DNA of 64,000 bases from Pontibacter rufus (GCF_015694705.1 NZ_JADQDR010000008.1:1-64000); one strand, 5' to 3'; positions 8,035 to 17,595 are shown, numbered from the stretch's first letter. Program-made: numbers and translations. The notes: generated by a model not told the origin, from the letters alone.

Positions 8035-11000
8035 ATGAAAATTAAGAAAGTGCTTATTGCCAACCGCGGCGAAATTGCTATCCGCGTGCTGCGGGCCTGT
8101 ACCGAACTGGGTATCAAAACAGTGGCAATTTATACTTACGAAGATCGCTACTCGCTGCACCGCTACAAAGCCGACGAGGCTTACCAGATTGGCAAAAACA
8201 ACCAGCCATTGCAGCCATACCTCGACATTGAAGGGATTATACAGGTGGCTAAAGAAAACGGGGTAGACGCTATCCACCCGGGCTACGGTTTCCTGTCAGA
8301 GAACCAGCATTTTTCGCAGCGGTGTGCCGACAATGGCATCATCTTCGTCGGGCCGAAACCGCAGGTGATGGCTTCATTGGGAGATAAGATTGCGGCCAAG
8401 AAAGTAGCCATCAGTTGCGGGGTGCCTGTTATCCAGAGCAACGAACCGGATCTGGATAACTATGAAACGGCACTGGGCGAAGCGCACCGCATTGGCTACC
8501 CGCTTATGCTGAAGGCTGCTGCCGGGGGTGGCGGACGTGGAATGCGCATTATCCGGGATGATGATCAGCTCGAGAGAGGTTTCTTTGAAGCCAAGAACGA
8601 AGCCCTGAAAGCCTTTGGCGATGATACCTTGTTCCTGGAGAAGTATGTGGAGAACCCCAAGCACATAGAAGTGCAGATTGTGGCCGACAACTATGGCAAC
8701 ATTACCCACCTTTTTGAGCGCGACTGTTCGGTGCAGCGCCGCTTCCAGAAAGTGGTAGAGGTGGCTCCGGCTACCAGCCTTACCGAGGAACTGCGACATC
8801 AGCTTTATGAATATGCCATTAACATCTGCAAGGCGGTAAATTATAATAACGTGGGCACGGTGGAGTTCCTGGTGGAGCCCCACAACAACAATGTATACTT
8901 CATTGAGGTTAACCCGCGCATCCAGGTAGAGCACACGGTAACAGAAATGATTACGGGCATCGACCTGATAAAAACGCAGCTATACGTTGCAGACGGTTAT
9001 ACCCTGGATCATGAGGAAATACAGCTCGGGCCCGACCACACGGTGCGGGCGCACGGGGTGGCCATCCAGTGCCGTATTACTACCGAAGATCCGGAAAATG
9101 ACTTTAAGCCTGATTATGGCACCGTTATCGCGTATCGCAGCGCAGGCGGTTTCGGTATCCGCCTGGATCAGGGCAGTGTGTACCAGGGAGCCAAGATTAG
9201 CCCGTTCTTCGATTCACTGCTGGTGAAAGTATCGGCTCATGCGCCTACGCTGCGTCTGGCCGCGCTGAAGATGTCGCGCACGCTCGACGAGTTCCGTATC
9301 CGCGGGGTGAAGCAGAACATCCAGTTCCTGCAGAATATCATCAACCATCCTACCTTTATTTCGGGCGATGCCACGGTTGATTTTGTGAAGACGCATCCGG
9401 AACTGTTCGTGTTTAAGCAGCGCAAAGACCGCGCAACAAAGATGCTGAACTTCCTGGCAGACGTAATCGTGAATGGCAACCCCGATGTAAAGAAGTTTGA
9501 TCCGGACAAGAAACTCAGCAAACCAAACCTGCAGGGCTTCAATACCAACAAGCCTTATCAGCCGGGCACCAAGAACCTGCTGACCGAACTGGGGCCGGAG
9601 GGCTTCTCGGAATGGCTGCGCAATGATCCGCAGATTCATTATACCGATACCACCTTCCGCGATGCACACCAGTCGCTGCTGGCCACGCGCATGCGTACCT
9701 TCGATATGATGAAGATTGCCGAAGCTTACGCCAAAGATCATCCGCAGATTTTTAGTATGGAAGTATGGGGCGGCGCCACTTTCGACGTATGCCTGCGCTT
9801 TCTGCACGAAGATCCCTGGGACCGGCTGGCGCAGCTCCGCAAGGCGGTACCCAATATCATGCTGCAAATGCTGATCCGCGGCTCCAACGGCGTGGGCTAC
9901 AAGGCATATCCGGATAACCTGGTAGAGGCGTTCGTAGAGCAGTCGTGGGAAACAGGTGTGGATGTATTCCGCATTTTCGACTCGCTGAACTGGATGAAGA
10001 GCATTGAGCCCTGCATCAACTTTGTGCGCAAACGCACCAAAGGACTGGCCGAAGCCGCCATCTGCTATACCGGCGACATCCTCAACCCTAGGAAAACAAA
10101 GTATACGTTAGAGTACTACCTGCAACTGGCCCGGCAGGTTGAAGATGCCGGGGCGCACATTCTGGCCATCAAGGATATGGCCGGCCTGTTGAAGCCATAC
10201 GCGGCCACTGAGCTGGTTACGGCCCTGCGCGACACGGTAAAAATTCCCGTTCACCTGCATACGCACGATACTTCTTCCATCCAGTCCGCCACTTATCTTA
10301 AAGCCATTGAGGCCGGGGTAGATGTGGTGGATGTGGCCTTGGGAGCGATGTCGGGGCTTACGTCGCAGCCAAACTTTAATTCCATTGTGGAGATGATGCG
10401 CTTTCAGGAGCGCCACCGCGAGTTTGACCAGGATAGTCTGAACCGCCATTCTAATTACTGGGAAACGGTGCGGGAATATTACTATCCGTTTGAGTCGGGC
10501 CTGAAAGCGGGCACGGCAGAAGTATACCGGCACGAGATTCCGGGCGGGCAATATTCTAACCTGCGGCCACAGGCAAATGCGTTGGGGCTGAGCAAAAAGT
10601 GGGACCTTATCAAAGAAACTTATGCTGAAGTAAACGAGCTGTTTGGCGACGTGGTGAAAGTAACGCCTAGTTCCAAAGTAGTGGGCGATATGGCGCTATA
10701 CCTCGTGTCTAACGGCCTGACGACGGAAGATGTGCTGGAGCGGGGAGATCAGATTTCCTTTCCGGCATCGGTCAAGTCATTTTTCAGGGGCGATCTGGGC
10801 CAGCCGGAGGGCGGCTTTCCGAAGCGGCTGCAAGCCATTGTGCTAAAAGACGAGCATCCGTTTACGGACAGGCCCAACAAGCACCTGGCACCCGTAGATC
10901 TGGAGGGGGAATTTGTTGCTTTTCAGGAGAAGTTCGGCAAAGAGCGCAGTTTCAGGGATTTTCTCTCGTACCAGCTTTACCCGAAAGTATACGAGGACTA

Positions 11001-11478
11001 CTACAAGCACTATGAGCAATTTAGTGATGTATCTAAAATCCCGACAAGGCTGTTCTTTTATAGTTTACCGCAAGGCGAAGAAGCCATTATCGATATTGCC
11101 CGCGGCAAGTCTATTGTGGTAAAGTATCAGTCGCTGAGTCCGGTAAACGATGACGGGCTGCGCACAGTATTCTTCAAGCTGAACGGCCAGACACGTAACA
11201 TTGAGGTGCGCGACAAGTCGGTAACAGTGGAGCGCGTACAGCACCAGAAAGTAGATAAGGCCAACGTCAGGCAGGTAGGCGCGCCGTTGCAGGGGCTGCT
11301 TTCCAAAATTCTGGTTGAGAAGGGACAAACTGTTAAAAAGAACACGCCGCTGTTTGTGATTGAGGCCATGAAAATGGAAACCACCATCACTGCGCCCGAA
11401 GACATCCAGATTGCCGCCATACACCTAACAGAAGGAACTTTGGTGAATACCGATGACCTGGTGCTGACGCTCGCTTAG
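8035..11478 (+). CDS. pyc: Pyruvate carboxylase
   Basis: The 1147-aa product is a single-chain pyruvate carboxylase: biotin carboxylase domain (about 1-455, starting KVLIANRGEIAIRVLRA, with ATP-grasp loop KAAAGGGGRGMR), carboxyltransferase domain (about 530-800, opening DTTFRDAHQS at 538) and C-terminal biotinyl domain with EAMKMET at 1110-1116, K1113 being the biotin attachment site. It makes oxaloacetate from pyruvate, bicarbonate and ATP in the cytoplasm, replenishing the TCA cycle and feeding gluconeogenesis. Length and order match the family. It is transcribed alone; a hairpin follows. Confidence 0.97.
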   Translation: MKIKKVLIANRGEIAIRVLRACTELGIKTVAIYTYEDRYSLHRYKADEAYQIGKNNQPLQPYLDIEGIIQVAKENGVDAIHPGYGFLSENQHFSQRCADNGIIFVGPKPQVMASLGDKIAAKKVAISCGVPVIQSNEPDLDNYETALGEAHRIGYPLMLKAAAGGGGRGMRIIRDDDQLERGFFEAKNEALKAFGDDTLFLEKYVENPKHIEVQIVADNYGNITHLFERDCSVQRRFQKVVEVAPATSLTEELRHQLYEYAINICKAVNYNNVGTVEFLVEPHNNNVYFIEVNPRIQVEHTVTEMITGIDLIKTQLYVADGYTLDHEEIQLGPDHTVRAHGVAIQCRITTEDPENDFKPDYGTVIAYRSAGGFGIRLDQGSVYQGAKISPFFDSLLVKVSAHAPTLRLAALKMSRTLDEFRIRGVKQNIQFLQNIINHPTFISGDATVDFVKTHPELFVFKQRKDRATKMLNFLADVIVNGNPDVKKFDPDKKLSKPNLQGFNTNKPYQPGTKNLLTELGPEGFSEWLRNDPQIHYTDTTFRDAHQSLLATRMRTFDMMKIAEAYAKDHPQIFSMEVWGGATFDVCLRFLHEDPWDRLAQLRKAVPNIMLQMLIRGSNGVGYKAYPDNLVEAFVEQSWETGVDVFRIFDSLNWMKSIEPCINFVRKRTKGLAEAAICYTGDILNPRKTKYTLEYYLQLARQVEDAGAHILAIKDMAGLLKPYAATELVTALRDTVKIPVHLHTHDTSSIQSATYLKAIEAGVDVVDVALGAMSGLTSQPNFNSIVEMMRFQERHREFDQDSLNRHSNYWETVREYYYPFESGLKAGTAEVYRHEIPGGQYSNLRPQANALGLSKKWDLIKETYAEVNELFGDVVKVTPSSKVVGDMALYLVSNGLTTEDVLERGDQISFPASVKSFFRGDLGQPEGGFPKRLQAIVLKDEHPFTDRPNKHLAPVDLEGEFVAFQEKFGKERSFRDFLSYQLYPKVYEDYYKHYEQFSDVSKIPTRLFFYSLPQGEEAIIDIARGKSIVVKYQSLSPVNDDGLRTVFFKLNGQTRNIEVRDKSVTVERVQHQKVDKANVRQVGAPLQGLLSKILVEKGQTVKKNTPLFVIEAMKMETTITAPEDIQIAAIHLTEGTLVNTDDLVLTLA

Positions 11479-11507
11479 GGCTGTTGTATTTATACTTGTT
11501 TTTTTCC

Positions 11508-11548
11508 AGCCTTCGCCCCTTAACTACGGGAGCGGAGGCTTTTCTTTT
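11508..11548 (+). terminator. Terminator after pyc
   Basis: agccttcgcccc (11509-11520) pairs, with G-U and single mismatches, with gggagcggaggct (11528-11540). A T-rich tract (ttttctttttg) follows. Confidence 0.65.
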
Positions 11549-11873
11549 TGTGCCTGTGCAAACCGGCTTCTTCTGGTTAGTTATCTTGTAATTTATTGAT
11601 GATTAGCTATAAGCGGTTGTTTTAAACTGCTTCCTAAAAGAATTACTGCTATAAAGATGCGGTTCTGAATGCCTGTTGGGGTAATTTTTTTTCAGAACAC
11701 CTCCGGGGAAAAATACGTAGGCCATGTTGGTAGCTTTCGGAAGAACCCGTACGGAGAAAGCTGCTAAAAATAAAATCAGGCGCACGAAGCACGCACCGGG
11801 ATAGAGCCTGTGTCGCCGGCCACCATAATTACATGTCAATATCAATAATACAAGTAACCTGGAGCAGCAGCAG
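11549..11873. other. Spacer upstream of the B12-binding protein gene
   Basis: This 325-nt spacer has no convincing gene. The only notable structure is a hairpin, agctttc at about 11731 with gaaagct at about 11755, around a 15-20 nt loop. It does not resemble a cobalamin riboswitch. The 113-codon minus-strand frame crossing it has a composition unlike local genes. Confidence 0.4.
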
Positions 11874-12950
11874 ATGGGATCAGTGAAGAAGCAGACCGCC
11901 GAGAAGATATACGAACAGGAATTGGAGATTGCCACAGCTGCCATAGACCTGCATTATAGTTTACATCCGGAGTTGGAAGAAAGTTATGGCAAAGAGGGCC
12001 GGGAAAAATGCCGCAGGGAAGTGCAGGTTCACCTGTTAAACCTGGCGGAATCTATACTTGCCTCCAGCCAGACTTTATTTAGAAATCATGTTGCGTGGGC
12101 ACTGGAGACGCTTGTCTCGCATAATATACCGGCGCGTAACCTGGCCGTCAGCCTGAACTGCATCAAGCAGATTCTGGCGCAGCGCCTGCCGATAGAGAAT
12201 TATGTAGTTGCCGCAAAATACATGAACAGGGCTTTGCAGCAGCTTGAGGAAAAAACAGTAAGCCAGGCCTCCTACCTCCGGGACGACGCTCCCCTCAGCA
12301 AACTGGCTGCCAGCTACATGGGCCTGCTGCTTGAAGGAAATCAGGCCGGGGCGAGCCGGCTTATTCTGGATAAAGCAGCTGGCGGCACAAGTGTTAGAGA
12401 TATTTACCTGCATATTTTTCAGCCGGTGCTCTACGAGATAGGCCGCTTGTGGCAACATGGTAAGCTGACAATAGCGCAGGAGCATTATTGCACTGCTACT
12501 ACACAGCTGATAATGTCGCAGTTGCATACGCATTTTTTTAGCACCAGGAAGAACGGTTTTAAACTGCTGGCCACCTGCATTTCCGATGAACTGCATGAAA
12601 TTGGCGTACGCATGGTTGCTGATTTTTTTGAGGTAGAAGGCTGGGAAACCTATTATCTGGGCGCCAACACCCCTGTAGATAGTATTCTGGATACGCTGCA
12701 TGCCCAAAAGCCGCACCTGCTGCTCGTGTCTGCCACCATGGCCTGCCATGTGCATCATATTATAGCGCTGATTACCGCCATACGCGCCGATCAGGCGCTG
12801 AATGATGTGAAGATAATGGTAGGAGGAAACCCGTTTAATGCCGCCCCGGAACTATGGGAAGAAACAGGAGCCGATGCCTATGCCAAAGATGCCATGAGCG
12901 CCCTTGAAACAGCCATAGCCATGCAAACGCCCTACGCTAAATCTGCCTGA
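11874..12950 (+). CDS. Stand-alone B12-binding protein with CarH-like light-sensing signature
   Basis: The 358-aa product has three parts. Residues 1-140 are helical, with no recognisable domain and no MerR helix-turn-helix. Residues about 140-225 form a B12-binding cap bundle containing W193-x9-E203-H204 (LWQHGKLTIAQEH). Residues about 228-350 form a Rossmann B12-binding domain with DxHxxG as D238-E-L-H241-E-I-G244, followed by SAT and GG motifs. W-x9-EH in the cap plus the axial His is the signature of CarH-type adenosylcobalamin photoreceptors. A light- or cobalamin-responsive role is therefore inferred, but the output is not DNA binding through a MerR domain. No B12 enzyme or carotenoid gene is adjacent. 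Confidence 0.82.
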   Translation: MGSVKKQTAEKIYEQELEIATAAIDLHYSLHPELEESYGKEGREKCRREVQVHLLNLAESILASSQTLFRNHVAWALETLVSHNIPARNLAVSLNCIKQILAQRLPIENYVVAAKYMNRALQQLEEKTVSQASYLRDDAPLSKLAASYMGLLLEGNQAGASRLILDKAAGGTSVRDIYLHIFQPVLYEIGRLWQHGKLTIAQEHYCTATTQLIMSQLHTHFFSTRKNGFKLLATCISDELHEIGVRMVADFFEVEGWETYYLGANTPVDSILDTLHAQKPHLLLVSATMACHVHHIIALITAIRADQALNDVKIMVGGNPFNAAPELWEETGADAYAKDAMSALETAIAMQTPYAKSA

Positions 12951-13200
12951 AGTATAAAGTATGCTGGAGCAGGAAGTAATCCACGTTTGTAAAAACTTTT
13001 CCCACTTGTTGCTGCCGGTAAACCAGTCTGTAAACACTGGAATAGCTTTTGCTATACTTACCGGTGATTGCCGGGCGCTTCAGGCATCAAAACAAATGAA
13101 GGCTCACCGAAACAAAATTTCCTTTGCGGAGTTTTATAGATAAATGGCTTGTTAATATGCTGCATGCATACTACTTCCAGGAAAAGATTTCGCAGGAAGT

Positions 13201-13533
13201 CTAATCATCTTCATAGTCCAGGCCCATCATTTTGTTGTAAGCCTGTTGTAGTTCTGAGAAAGCATGTAAATTGCCCTGCTTGCGGCTAACGTGCATCCCT
13301 TTTTTGTATGTGCGCTCTGCAGCCTCATGTTGCCCAAGCTCCTCGTATAGTTTGGCGGCGTGGTAATAAGTACCTACATAGTCTTCGTGCTCAGCCAGGA
13401 GTTGCTCATAGTAAGCGAGGGCCTTGGCGTTATCAGAAGTACGGTATTCGGTGGCAATAGCGTATAGTATAAACGGGTCGTGGGGGTCCTCTTCCAGGAA
13501 CTTCAGGAGTTGTGCTAATCTGTCTGTATTCAT
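13201..13533 (-). CDS. Small tetratricopeptide-repeat protein
   Basis: The 110-aa product contains about two and a half TPR units: PFILYAIATEYRT...AKALAYYEQLL (20-45), YVGTYYHAAKLYEELGQHEAAERTYKKG (52-79) and a partial third. It has no signal peptide. Such short TPR proteins act as binding scaffolds and the partner is unknown. It is divergent from etfB with a 65-nt shared spacer. A TAAATTTG element 33 nt upstream fits the Bacteroidota -7 consensus. Confidence 0.85.
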   Translation of the reverse strand: MNTDRLAQLLKFLEEDPHDPFILYAIATEYRTSDNAKALAYYEQLLAEHEDYVGTYYHAAKLYEELGQHEAAERTYKKGMHVSRKQGNLHAFSELQQAYNKMMGLDYEDD

Positions 13534-13565
13534 TTCGGATTGGCTATATTTTAATTAACTTCGCA

Positions 13566-13573
13566 CAAATTTA
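13566..13573 (-). promoter_or_regulatory. -7 promoter element of the TPR gene
   Basis: The minus strand reads TAAATTTG, matching TAnnTTTG, in the divergent spacer between the TPR gene and etfB. Confidence 0.4.
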
Positions 13574-13598
13574 AATTTAAAAGCTAACATTTCTACCC

Positions 13599-14339
13599 AT
13601 GAAAATATTAGTTTGTATTAGTAACGTACCGGACACCACCGCAAAAATAAACTTCACCGCCGATAACAAGTCTTTTGATAAAAACGGCGTGCAGTATGTG
13701 ATAAACCCCTGGGATGAGTATGCGCTGACAAGAGCCATTGAGCTGAAAGAAGCCAAAGGCGGCACCGTAACTGTGTTAAATGTAGGGGAGGCCGACACAG
13801 AGCCTAACATCCGCAAAGCGCTGGCCATTGGCGCCGACGATGCCATACGTGTAAACGCATACCCGAAAGATTCTTTTTTTGTGGCGCAGCAAATTGCCGC
13901 CATCGCCAAAGAAAACAGCTATGATATCATTCTGATGGGCAAAGAGTCTATCGATTATAATGGTTTTCAGGTGCACAACATGGTTGGCGAACTGCTGGGC
14001 ATTCCTTCGGTAACGCCGGCTTTTAAACTCGACCTGCTGGATGATACCACCGCACGCCTGGAGCGCGAAATAGAAGGCGGCAAAGAGATAGTGGAGGTAA
14101 AACTACCGTTTGTGGCCAGTGCGCAGCAGCCTATGTCGGAGCCCCGCATCCCCAACATGCGCGGCATCATGACGGCCCGCACTAAACCGCTGAAGGTAGT
14201 AGAGCCGGTAGGCGCTGAAGCGAAAACGAGTATAGCAGCCTACAGCAAGCCTGAGAAAAAAGGCGGCGTGAAGATGATTGATCCGGAAAATGCCGGAGAA
14301 CTGATTACTTTATTAAGAAACGAAGCTAAAGTGCTATAA
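13599..14339 (+). CDS. etfB: Electron transfer flavoprotein, beta subunit
   Basis: The 246-aa product has the ETF-beta N-terminus (MKILVCISNVPDTTAKI), the core NPWDEYALTRAIELKEA (about 42-58) and the AMP-binding region ending in LPFVASAQQPMSEPRIPN. With EtfA it forms the FAD-containing heterodimer that passes electrons from acyl-CoA and related dehydrogenases to the respiratory chain. It is followed after 4 nt by etfA, so it is the first gene of the operon etfB-etfA-bifunctional nuclease. Confidence 0.95.
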   Translation: MKILVCISNVPDTTAKINFTADNKSFDKNGVQYVINPWDEYALTRAIELKEAKGGTVTVLNVGEADTEPNIRKALAIGADDAIRVNAYPKDSFFVAQQIAAIAKENSYDIILMGKESIDYNGFQVHNMVGELLGIPSVTPAFKLDLLDDTTARLEREIEGGKEIVEVKLPFVASAQQPMSEPRIPNMRGIMTARTKPLKVVEPVGAEAKTSIAAYSKPEKKGGVKMIDPENAGELITLLRNEAKVL

Positions 14340-14343
14340 AGAT

Positions 14344-15324
14344 ATGTCTGTACTAGTATTTGTAGAAGGTCTGAACGGAGAGATTAAGAACTCCTCGCTG
14401 GAGGCTGCATCTTACGGAAGCCAGGTGGCAACTGCCCTCGGCGCCACAGCTACTGCCGTTGCCATTGGCGATGTAAACGAGGCAGCCCTGGCCAGGCTGG
14501 GAGAGCAGGGCATCAGCAAAGTTTTGTTTGATGCGGATGCACGCCTGAAGCAGTTTGTAGCCGATGCTTACGTAGCCGTAATTGCTGCTGCCGCACAGAA
14601 AGAAAATGCAAAGGTGCTCGTGTTTTCCAATACCGGCATTGGCGCTACTGTTGGCTCTAAACTGGCCGTGCGCCTGAACGGTTCGCTGGCGACCAATGTG
14701 ACGACACTGCCTAAAACCGAAGGCGGCACCTTTACGGTAACGCGCAGTGTTTTTTCGGGCAAGGCCTTTGCCGACGTGGAACTCACAGCCGATGTAAAAA
14801 TAATTGCTGTTAAAAAGAACGCCATCGACATCAGCAGAAACAGCGGCAATACCGCCACAGTAGAAAATTTTTCTGCTAGCCTGGCGGATGCTGACTTCGC
14901 CGTTGCACCAAAAGAAACCGTAATGCAGGACTCAGAAGGCGGTATACTTTTGCCGGAGGCTGAGCGTGTGGTATCGGGTGGCCGTGGCCTGAAAGGCCCT
15001 GAAAACTGGCACCTGGTAGAGGATTTGGCCAAAGCCATCGGTGCGGCCACTGCCTGCTCCAAACCGGTATCGGACCAGGACTGGCGGCCGCATCACGAGC
15101 ACGTGGGCCAGACAGGGATTACCATCAGCCCTAATCTATACATCGCCATTGGTATATCAGGCGCCATTCAGCACCTGGCCGGGGTTAACTCTTCTAAAGT
15201 GATTGTCGTTATTAACAAGGATCCGGAAGCGCCGTTCTTCAAAGCCGCTGATTATGGTATTGTGGGTGATGCTTTTGAGGTTGTTCCTAAACTAATTGAA
15301 GCTGCTAAAGCTTTAGACAAATAA
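14344..15324 (+). CDS. etfA: Electron transfer flavoprotein, alpha subunit
   Basis: The 326-aa product has an N-terminal nucleotide-binding-like domain (1-190). Its C-terminal FAD domain (about 200-326) shows the family signature: VSGGRGLKGPENW, then GQTGITISPNLYIAIGISGAIQH and the closing INKDPEAPFFKAADYGIVGD. The start codon is 4 nt after the etfB stop, implying coupled translation. Length is typical. Confidence 0.96.
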   Translation: MSVLVFVEGLNGEIKNSSLEAASYGSQVATALGATATAVAIGDVNEAALARLGEQGISKVLFDADARLKQFVADAYVAVIAAAAQKENAKVLVFSNTGIGATVGSKLAVRLNGSLATNVTTLPKTEGGTFTVTRSVFSGKAFADVELTADVKIIAVKKNAIDISRNSGNTATVENFSASLADADFAVAPKETVMQDSEGGILLPEAERVVSGGRGLKGPENWHLVEDLAKAIGAATACSKPVSDQDWRPHHEHVGQTGITISPNLYIAIGISGAIQHLAGVNSSKVIVVINKDPEAPFFKAADYGIVGDAFEVVPKLIEAAKALDK

Positions 15325-15338
15325 GACGTAGAAGAAAA

Positions 15339-15950
15339 GTGAAGAAAATTCAGCTAGAGATACTCGGGCTTTCCTCCAGCCAGTCCCAGACAGGATCGTT
15401 TGCACTGGTATTGGGAGAGAAGGATGGAAACAGAAGACTGCCCATCATTATTGGGATGTTTGAGGCGCAATCCATCGCCATCCAGATAGAAAAGATTAAC
15501 CCCAACCGGCCGCTTACGCACGACCTGTTCAAGACTTTTGCCGAGCAGGTAAATGTAAGTATAACCGAAATTCTTATTTCGGATCTGAAAGAAGGGGTGT
15601 TCTACTCCAAGATTATGTGCACCGACGGCAACAGGGATTTTGAACTGGATGCCCGGCCGTCTGATGCCATCGCCATCGGCCTGCGCTTTGGGGTGGCTAT
15701 CTATACTGTAGAGAGCGTGCTATCGGAGGCGGGCATTATTCTAAGTGATCTGGAGGACGAGGAGGAGAACGAAGAAATATCAGTGAAAGGCAGCAGTACC
15801 GGCAGCACCAAGTCCGGCAGCTCAGGCACCAAAGAATCTTTGAGCCAGACACCCATCGACGAGCTGAATAAAATGCTCAATGAAGCCCTGGAAAAAGAAG
15901 ACTATGAGCGGGCGGCCAAAATCCGGGACGAGATAAACAAGCGTAACTAA
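15339..15950 (+). CDS. Bifunctional nuclease domain protein (DUF151) with UVR motif
   Basis: The 203-aa product starts at GTG. The DUF151/BFN domain covers about 1-135 (KIQLEILGLSSSQSQ..., DARPSDAIAIGLRFG). A Ser/Gly/Thr-rich linker (about 145-170) follows, then a UvrB/UvrC-type helical motif at the C-terminus (LNKMLNEALEKEDYERAAKI). BFN proteins have been reported to have DNase and RNase activity in plants and bacteria; the physiological role here is unknown. Its position 14 nt after etfA suggests co-transcription, and a clean terminator follows. Confidence 0.9.
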   Translation: MKKIQLEILGLSSSQSQTGSFALVLGEKDGNRRLPIIIGMFEAQSIAIQIEKINPNRPLTHDLFKTFAEQVNVSITEILISDLKEGVFYSKIMCTDGNRDFELDARPSDAIAIGLRFGVAIYTVESVLSEAGIILSDLEDEEENEEISVKGSSTGSTKSGSSGTKESLSQTPIDELNKMLNEALEKEDYERAAKIRDEINKRN

Positions 15951-15970
15951 AGCTGCCGCAAAGTATGTTT

Positions 15971-16003
15971 AAAAGTCCTGTGCCCTTACGCACAGGACTT
16001 TTT
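15971..16003 (+). terminator. Terminator of the etf operon
   Basis: aaaagtcctgtgc (15971-15983) and gcacaggactttt (15990-16002) form a perfect stem with loop ccttac and a T tract. It also shows that the upstream TTG reading-frame start for the next gene cannot be used. Confidence 0.9.
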
Positions 16004-16049
16004 GTTTTATGGGAGAATAGGCTTACTTTTGGCCAAATTTTTCTCCTAC

Positions 16050-17354
16050 ATGATCGATATTCTCAGAGGCTTGATTGGCTTAATCGCCCTTCTGGCCATT
16101 GCCTTCCTATTTTCCAGAAACAGAAAAGCTATAAGCTGGCGGCTTGTAGGAGTTGGCGTTTTCCTTCAGATTTTCTTCGGTGTAATGGTAACACAGGTTC
16201 CGCTCATTGCAGATGGCTTTGCTGCTGTCAGCCGGGGCTTTGTTACCTTTCTGGATTTTTCGCAGGCAGGCGCCCAGTTCCTGTTCGGCAACCTGGCCAA
16301 TCCGTCACAAAATGGCGGTCTGGGCTATATATTTGCCTTTTCTGTGTTGCCAACCATTATTTTCTTCTCTACGGTTTCGTCGGGTTTATATTACCTTGGT
16401 GTTTTACAGAAGATCGTATTTGGCATCGCCTGGGTTATGTCGAAAGGCATGCGCTTGTCGGGCGCGGAGAGCTTATCTGCTGCCGGCAACATCTTCCTGG
16501 GGCAAACGGAGGCGCCGCTGCTGGTTCGTCCGTTTATCAGCCGCATGACCAACTCTGAGCTGATGTGCCTGATGACGGGTGGTATGGCAACACTGGCTGG
16601 AGGTGTGCTGGCTGCTTACGTGTCTTTTCTGGGAGGCGATGATCCGGCATTGAAAGCAGTTTTTGCAGCACACCTGCTCACAGCCTCTATCATGAACGCG
16701 CCCGCCGGCATTGTGCTGTCCAAAATGCTGGTGCCGGAAACGGAGCCCGAAAAAATTAATACCGAGCTTCAGGTAAACGAGGAGCAACTGGGCGTAAACC
16801 TGGTAGATGCCCTCTCGCGCGGCGCCGGGGATGGTTTGCGGCTGGCAGCTAACGTAGGCGGTATGCTGCTGGCTTTTATTGCGGTAATTGCGCTGATTAA
16901 TTATTTCTTAACGGATATGGTTGGTGTCTGGACAGGATTGAACGGATGGGTCGTTTCCAGCACAGGTGGCCAGTTTGATGGCTTCTCGCTGCAATACATA
17001 CTCGGGCAAATCTTCCGGGTGTTTGCCTTTATCATGGGCGTGCCCTGGGCTGATACCCTGCAGGTCGGCAGCTTGCTTGGGCAGAAAACAGCTATTAACG
17101 AGTTTGTGGCCTACCTGGACTTAGCTGAAATGAAGGATTCCGGCACGTTGTCTCCCAAGTCTGTGGTGATGGCTACTTACGCGCTGTGCGGGTTCTCTAA
17201 CTTCAGTTCCATTGCCATCCAGATTGGCGGTATCGGCGGCATGGCGCCAAACCAGCAGGGCAACATCTCCAAGCTGGGTTTCATTGCTTTGCTGGGCGCC
17301 TCGCTTGCCTGTATGATGACTGCAACGGTAGCAGGTATGCTGTTCGGCATCTGA
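16050..17354 (+). CDS. Concentrative nucleoside transporter (NupC/CNT family)
   Basis: The 434-aa inner-membrane protein has about 10-12 hydrophobic segments. CNT family features are the N-terminal RGLIGLIALLAIAFLFSRNR, the loop GQTEAPLLVRPFI (substrate-site QTEAPL motif) and the late GFSNFSSIAIQIGGIGGMAP. It imports nucleosides with H+ or Na+. The ATG at 16050 was chosen because the longer TTG frame begins inside the upstream terminator. It is convergent with mlaF and shares the bidirectional hairpin at 17495-17540. Confidence 0.92.
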   Translation: MIDILRGLIGLIALLAIAFLFSRNRKAISWRLVGVGVFLQIFFGVMVTQVPLIADGFAAVSRGFVTFLDFSQAGAQFLFGNLANPSQNGGLGYIFAFSVLPTIIFFSTVSSGLYYLGVLQKIVFGIAWVMSKGMRLSGAESLSAAGNIFLGQTEAPLLVRPFISRMTNSELMCLMTGGMATLAGGVLAAYVSFLGGDDPALKAVFAAHLLTASIMNAPAGIVLSKMLVPETEPEKINTELQVNEEQLGVNLVDALSRGAGDGLRLAANVGGMLLAFIAVIALINYFLTDMVGVWTGLNGWVVSSTGGQFDGFSLQYILGQIFRVFAFIMGVPWADTLQVGSLLGQKTAINEFVAYLDLAEMKDSGTLSPKSVVMATYALCGFSNFSSIAIQIGGIGGMAPNQQGNISKLGFIALLGASLACMMTATVAGMLFGI

Positions 17355-17368
17355 CAGGTAAGTAAAAG

Positions 17369-17403
17369 GACACAAGTATCAGGACATTAGTCTCAAGACT
17401 TTA
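17369..17403. repeat. Heptad-periodic repeat (GACACAA type), five units
   Basis: Consecutive seven-base units GACACAA, GTATCAG, GACATTA, GTCTCAA, GACTTTA lie just after the nucleoside transporter stop codon. A related array (first 13 bases identical) lies at 38371-38405 upstream of treY. Confidence 0.65.
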
Positions 17404-17494
17404 TTTTAATTTATACTTGATAATTCAGGCTCTTCTACTTCATGATAAGATGCCTGAAGTATATCATTTATCTTGTCCAGTTACTTGTCAAGTA

Positions 17495-17540
17495 TAAAAC
17501 AGAACAGCCTGCCGTTGCAACGACAGGCTGTTCTGTTTTA
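17495..17540. terminator. Bidirectional terminator between nupC-like gene and mlaF
   Basis: taaaacagaacagcctg (17495-17511) and caggctgttctgtttta (17524-17540) form a perfect 17-bp stem. The loop itself contains the palindrome cgttgcaacg. It serves two convergent genes. Confidence 0.9.
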
Positions 17541-17595
17541 ATTACGTTCGGATTTTGAAGTATGATTGGGCTGTTTGGTATCCAGGTCAGCGCTT

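Noticed and set aside
11549..11873. Cobalamin riboswitch upstream of the B12-binding protein
   Set aside because: No B12-box-like conserved core could be recognised; only a simple hairpin is present.
11603..11944. 113-codon minus-strand frame overlapping the B12-binding protein start
   Set aside because: Overlaps a strong gene in antisense and looks random; no start signal.
12961..13143. 60-codon frame after the B12-binding protein gene
   Set aside because: Composition is not convincingly protein-like, and there is no ribosome site or family; it could be real but cannot be supported.
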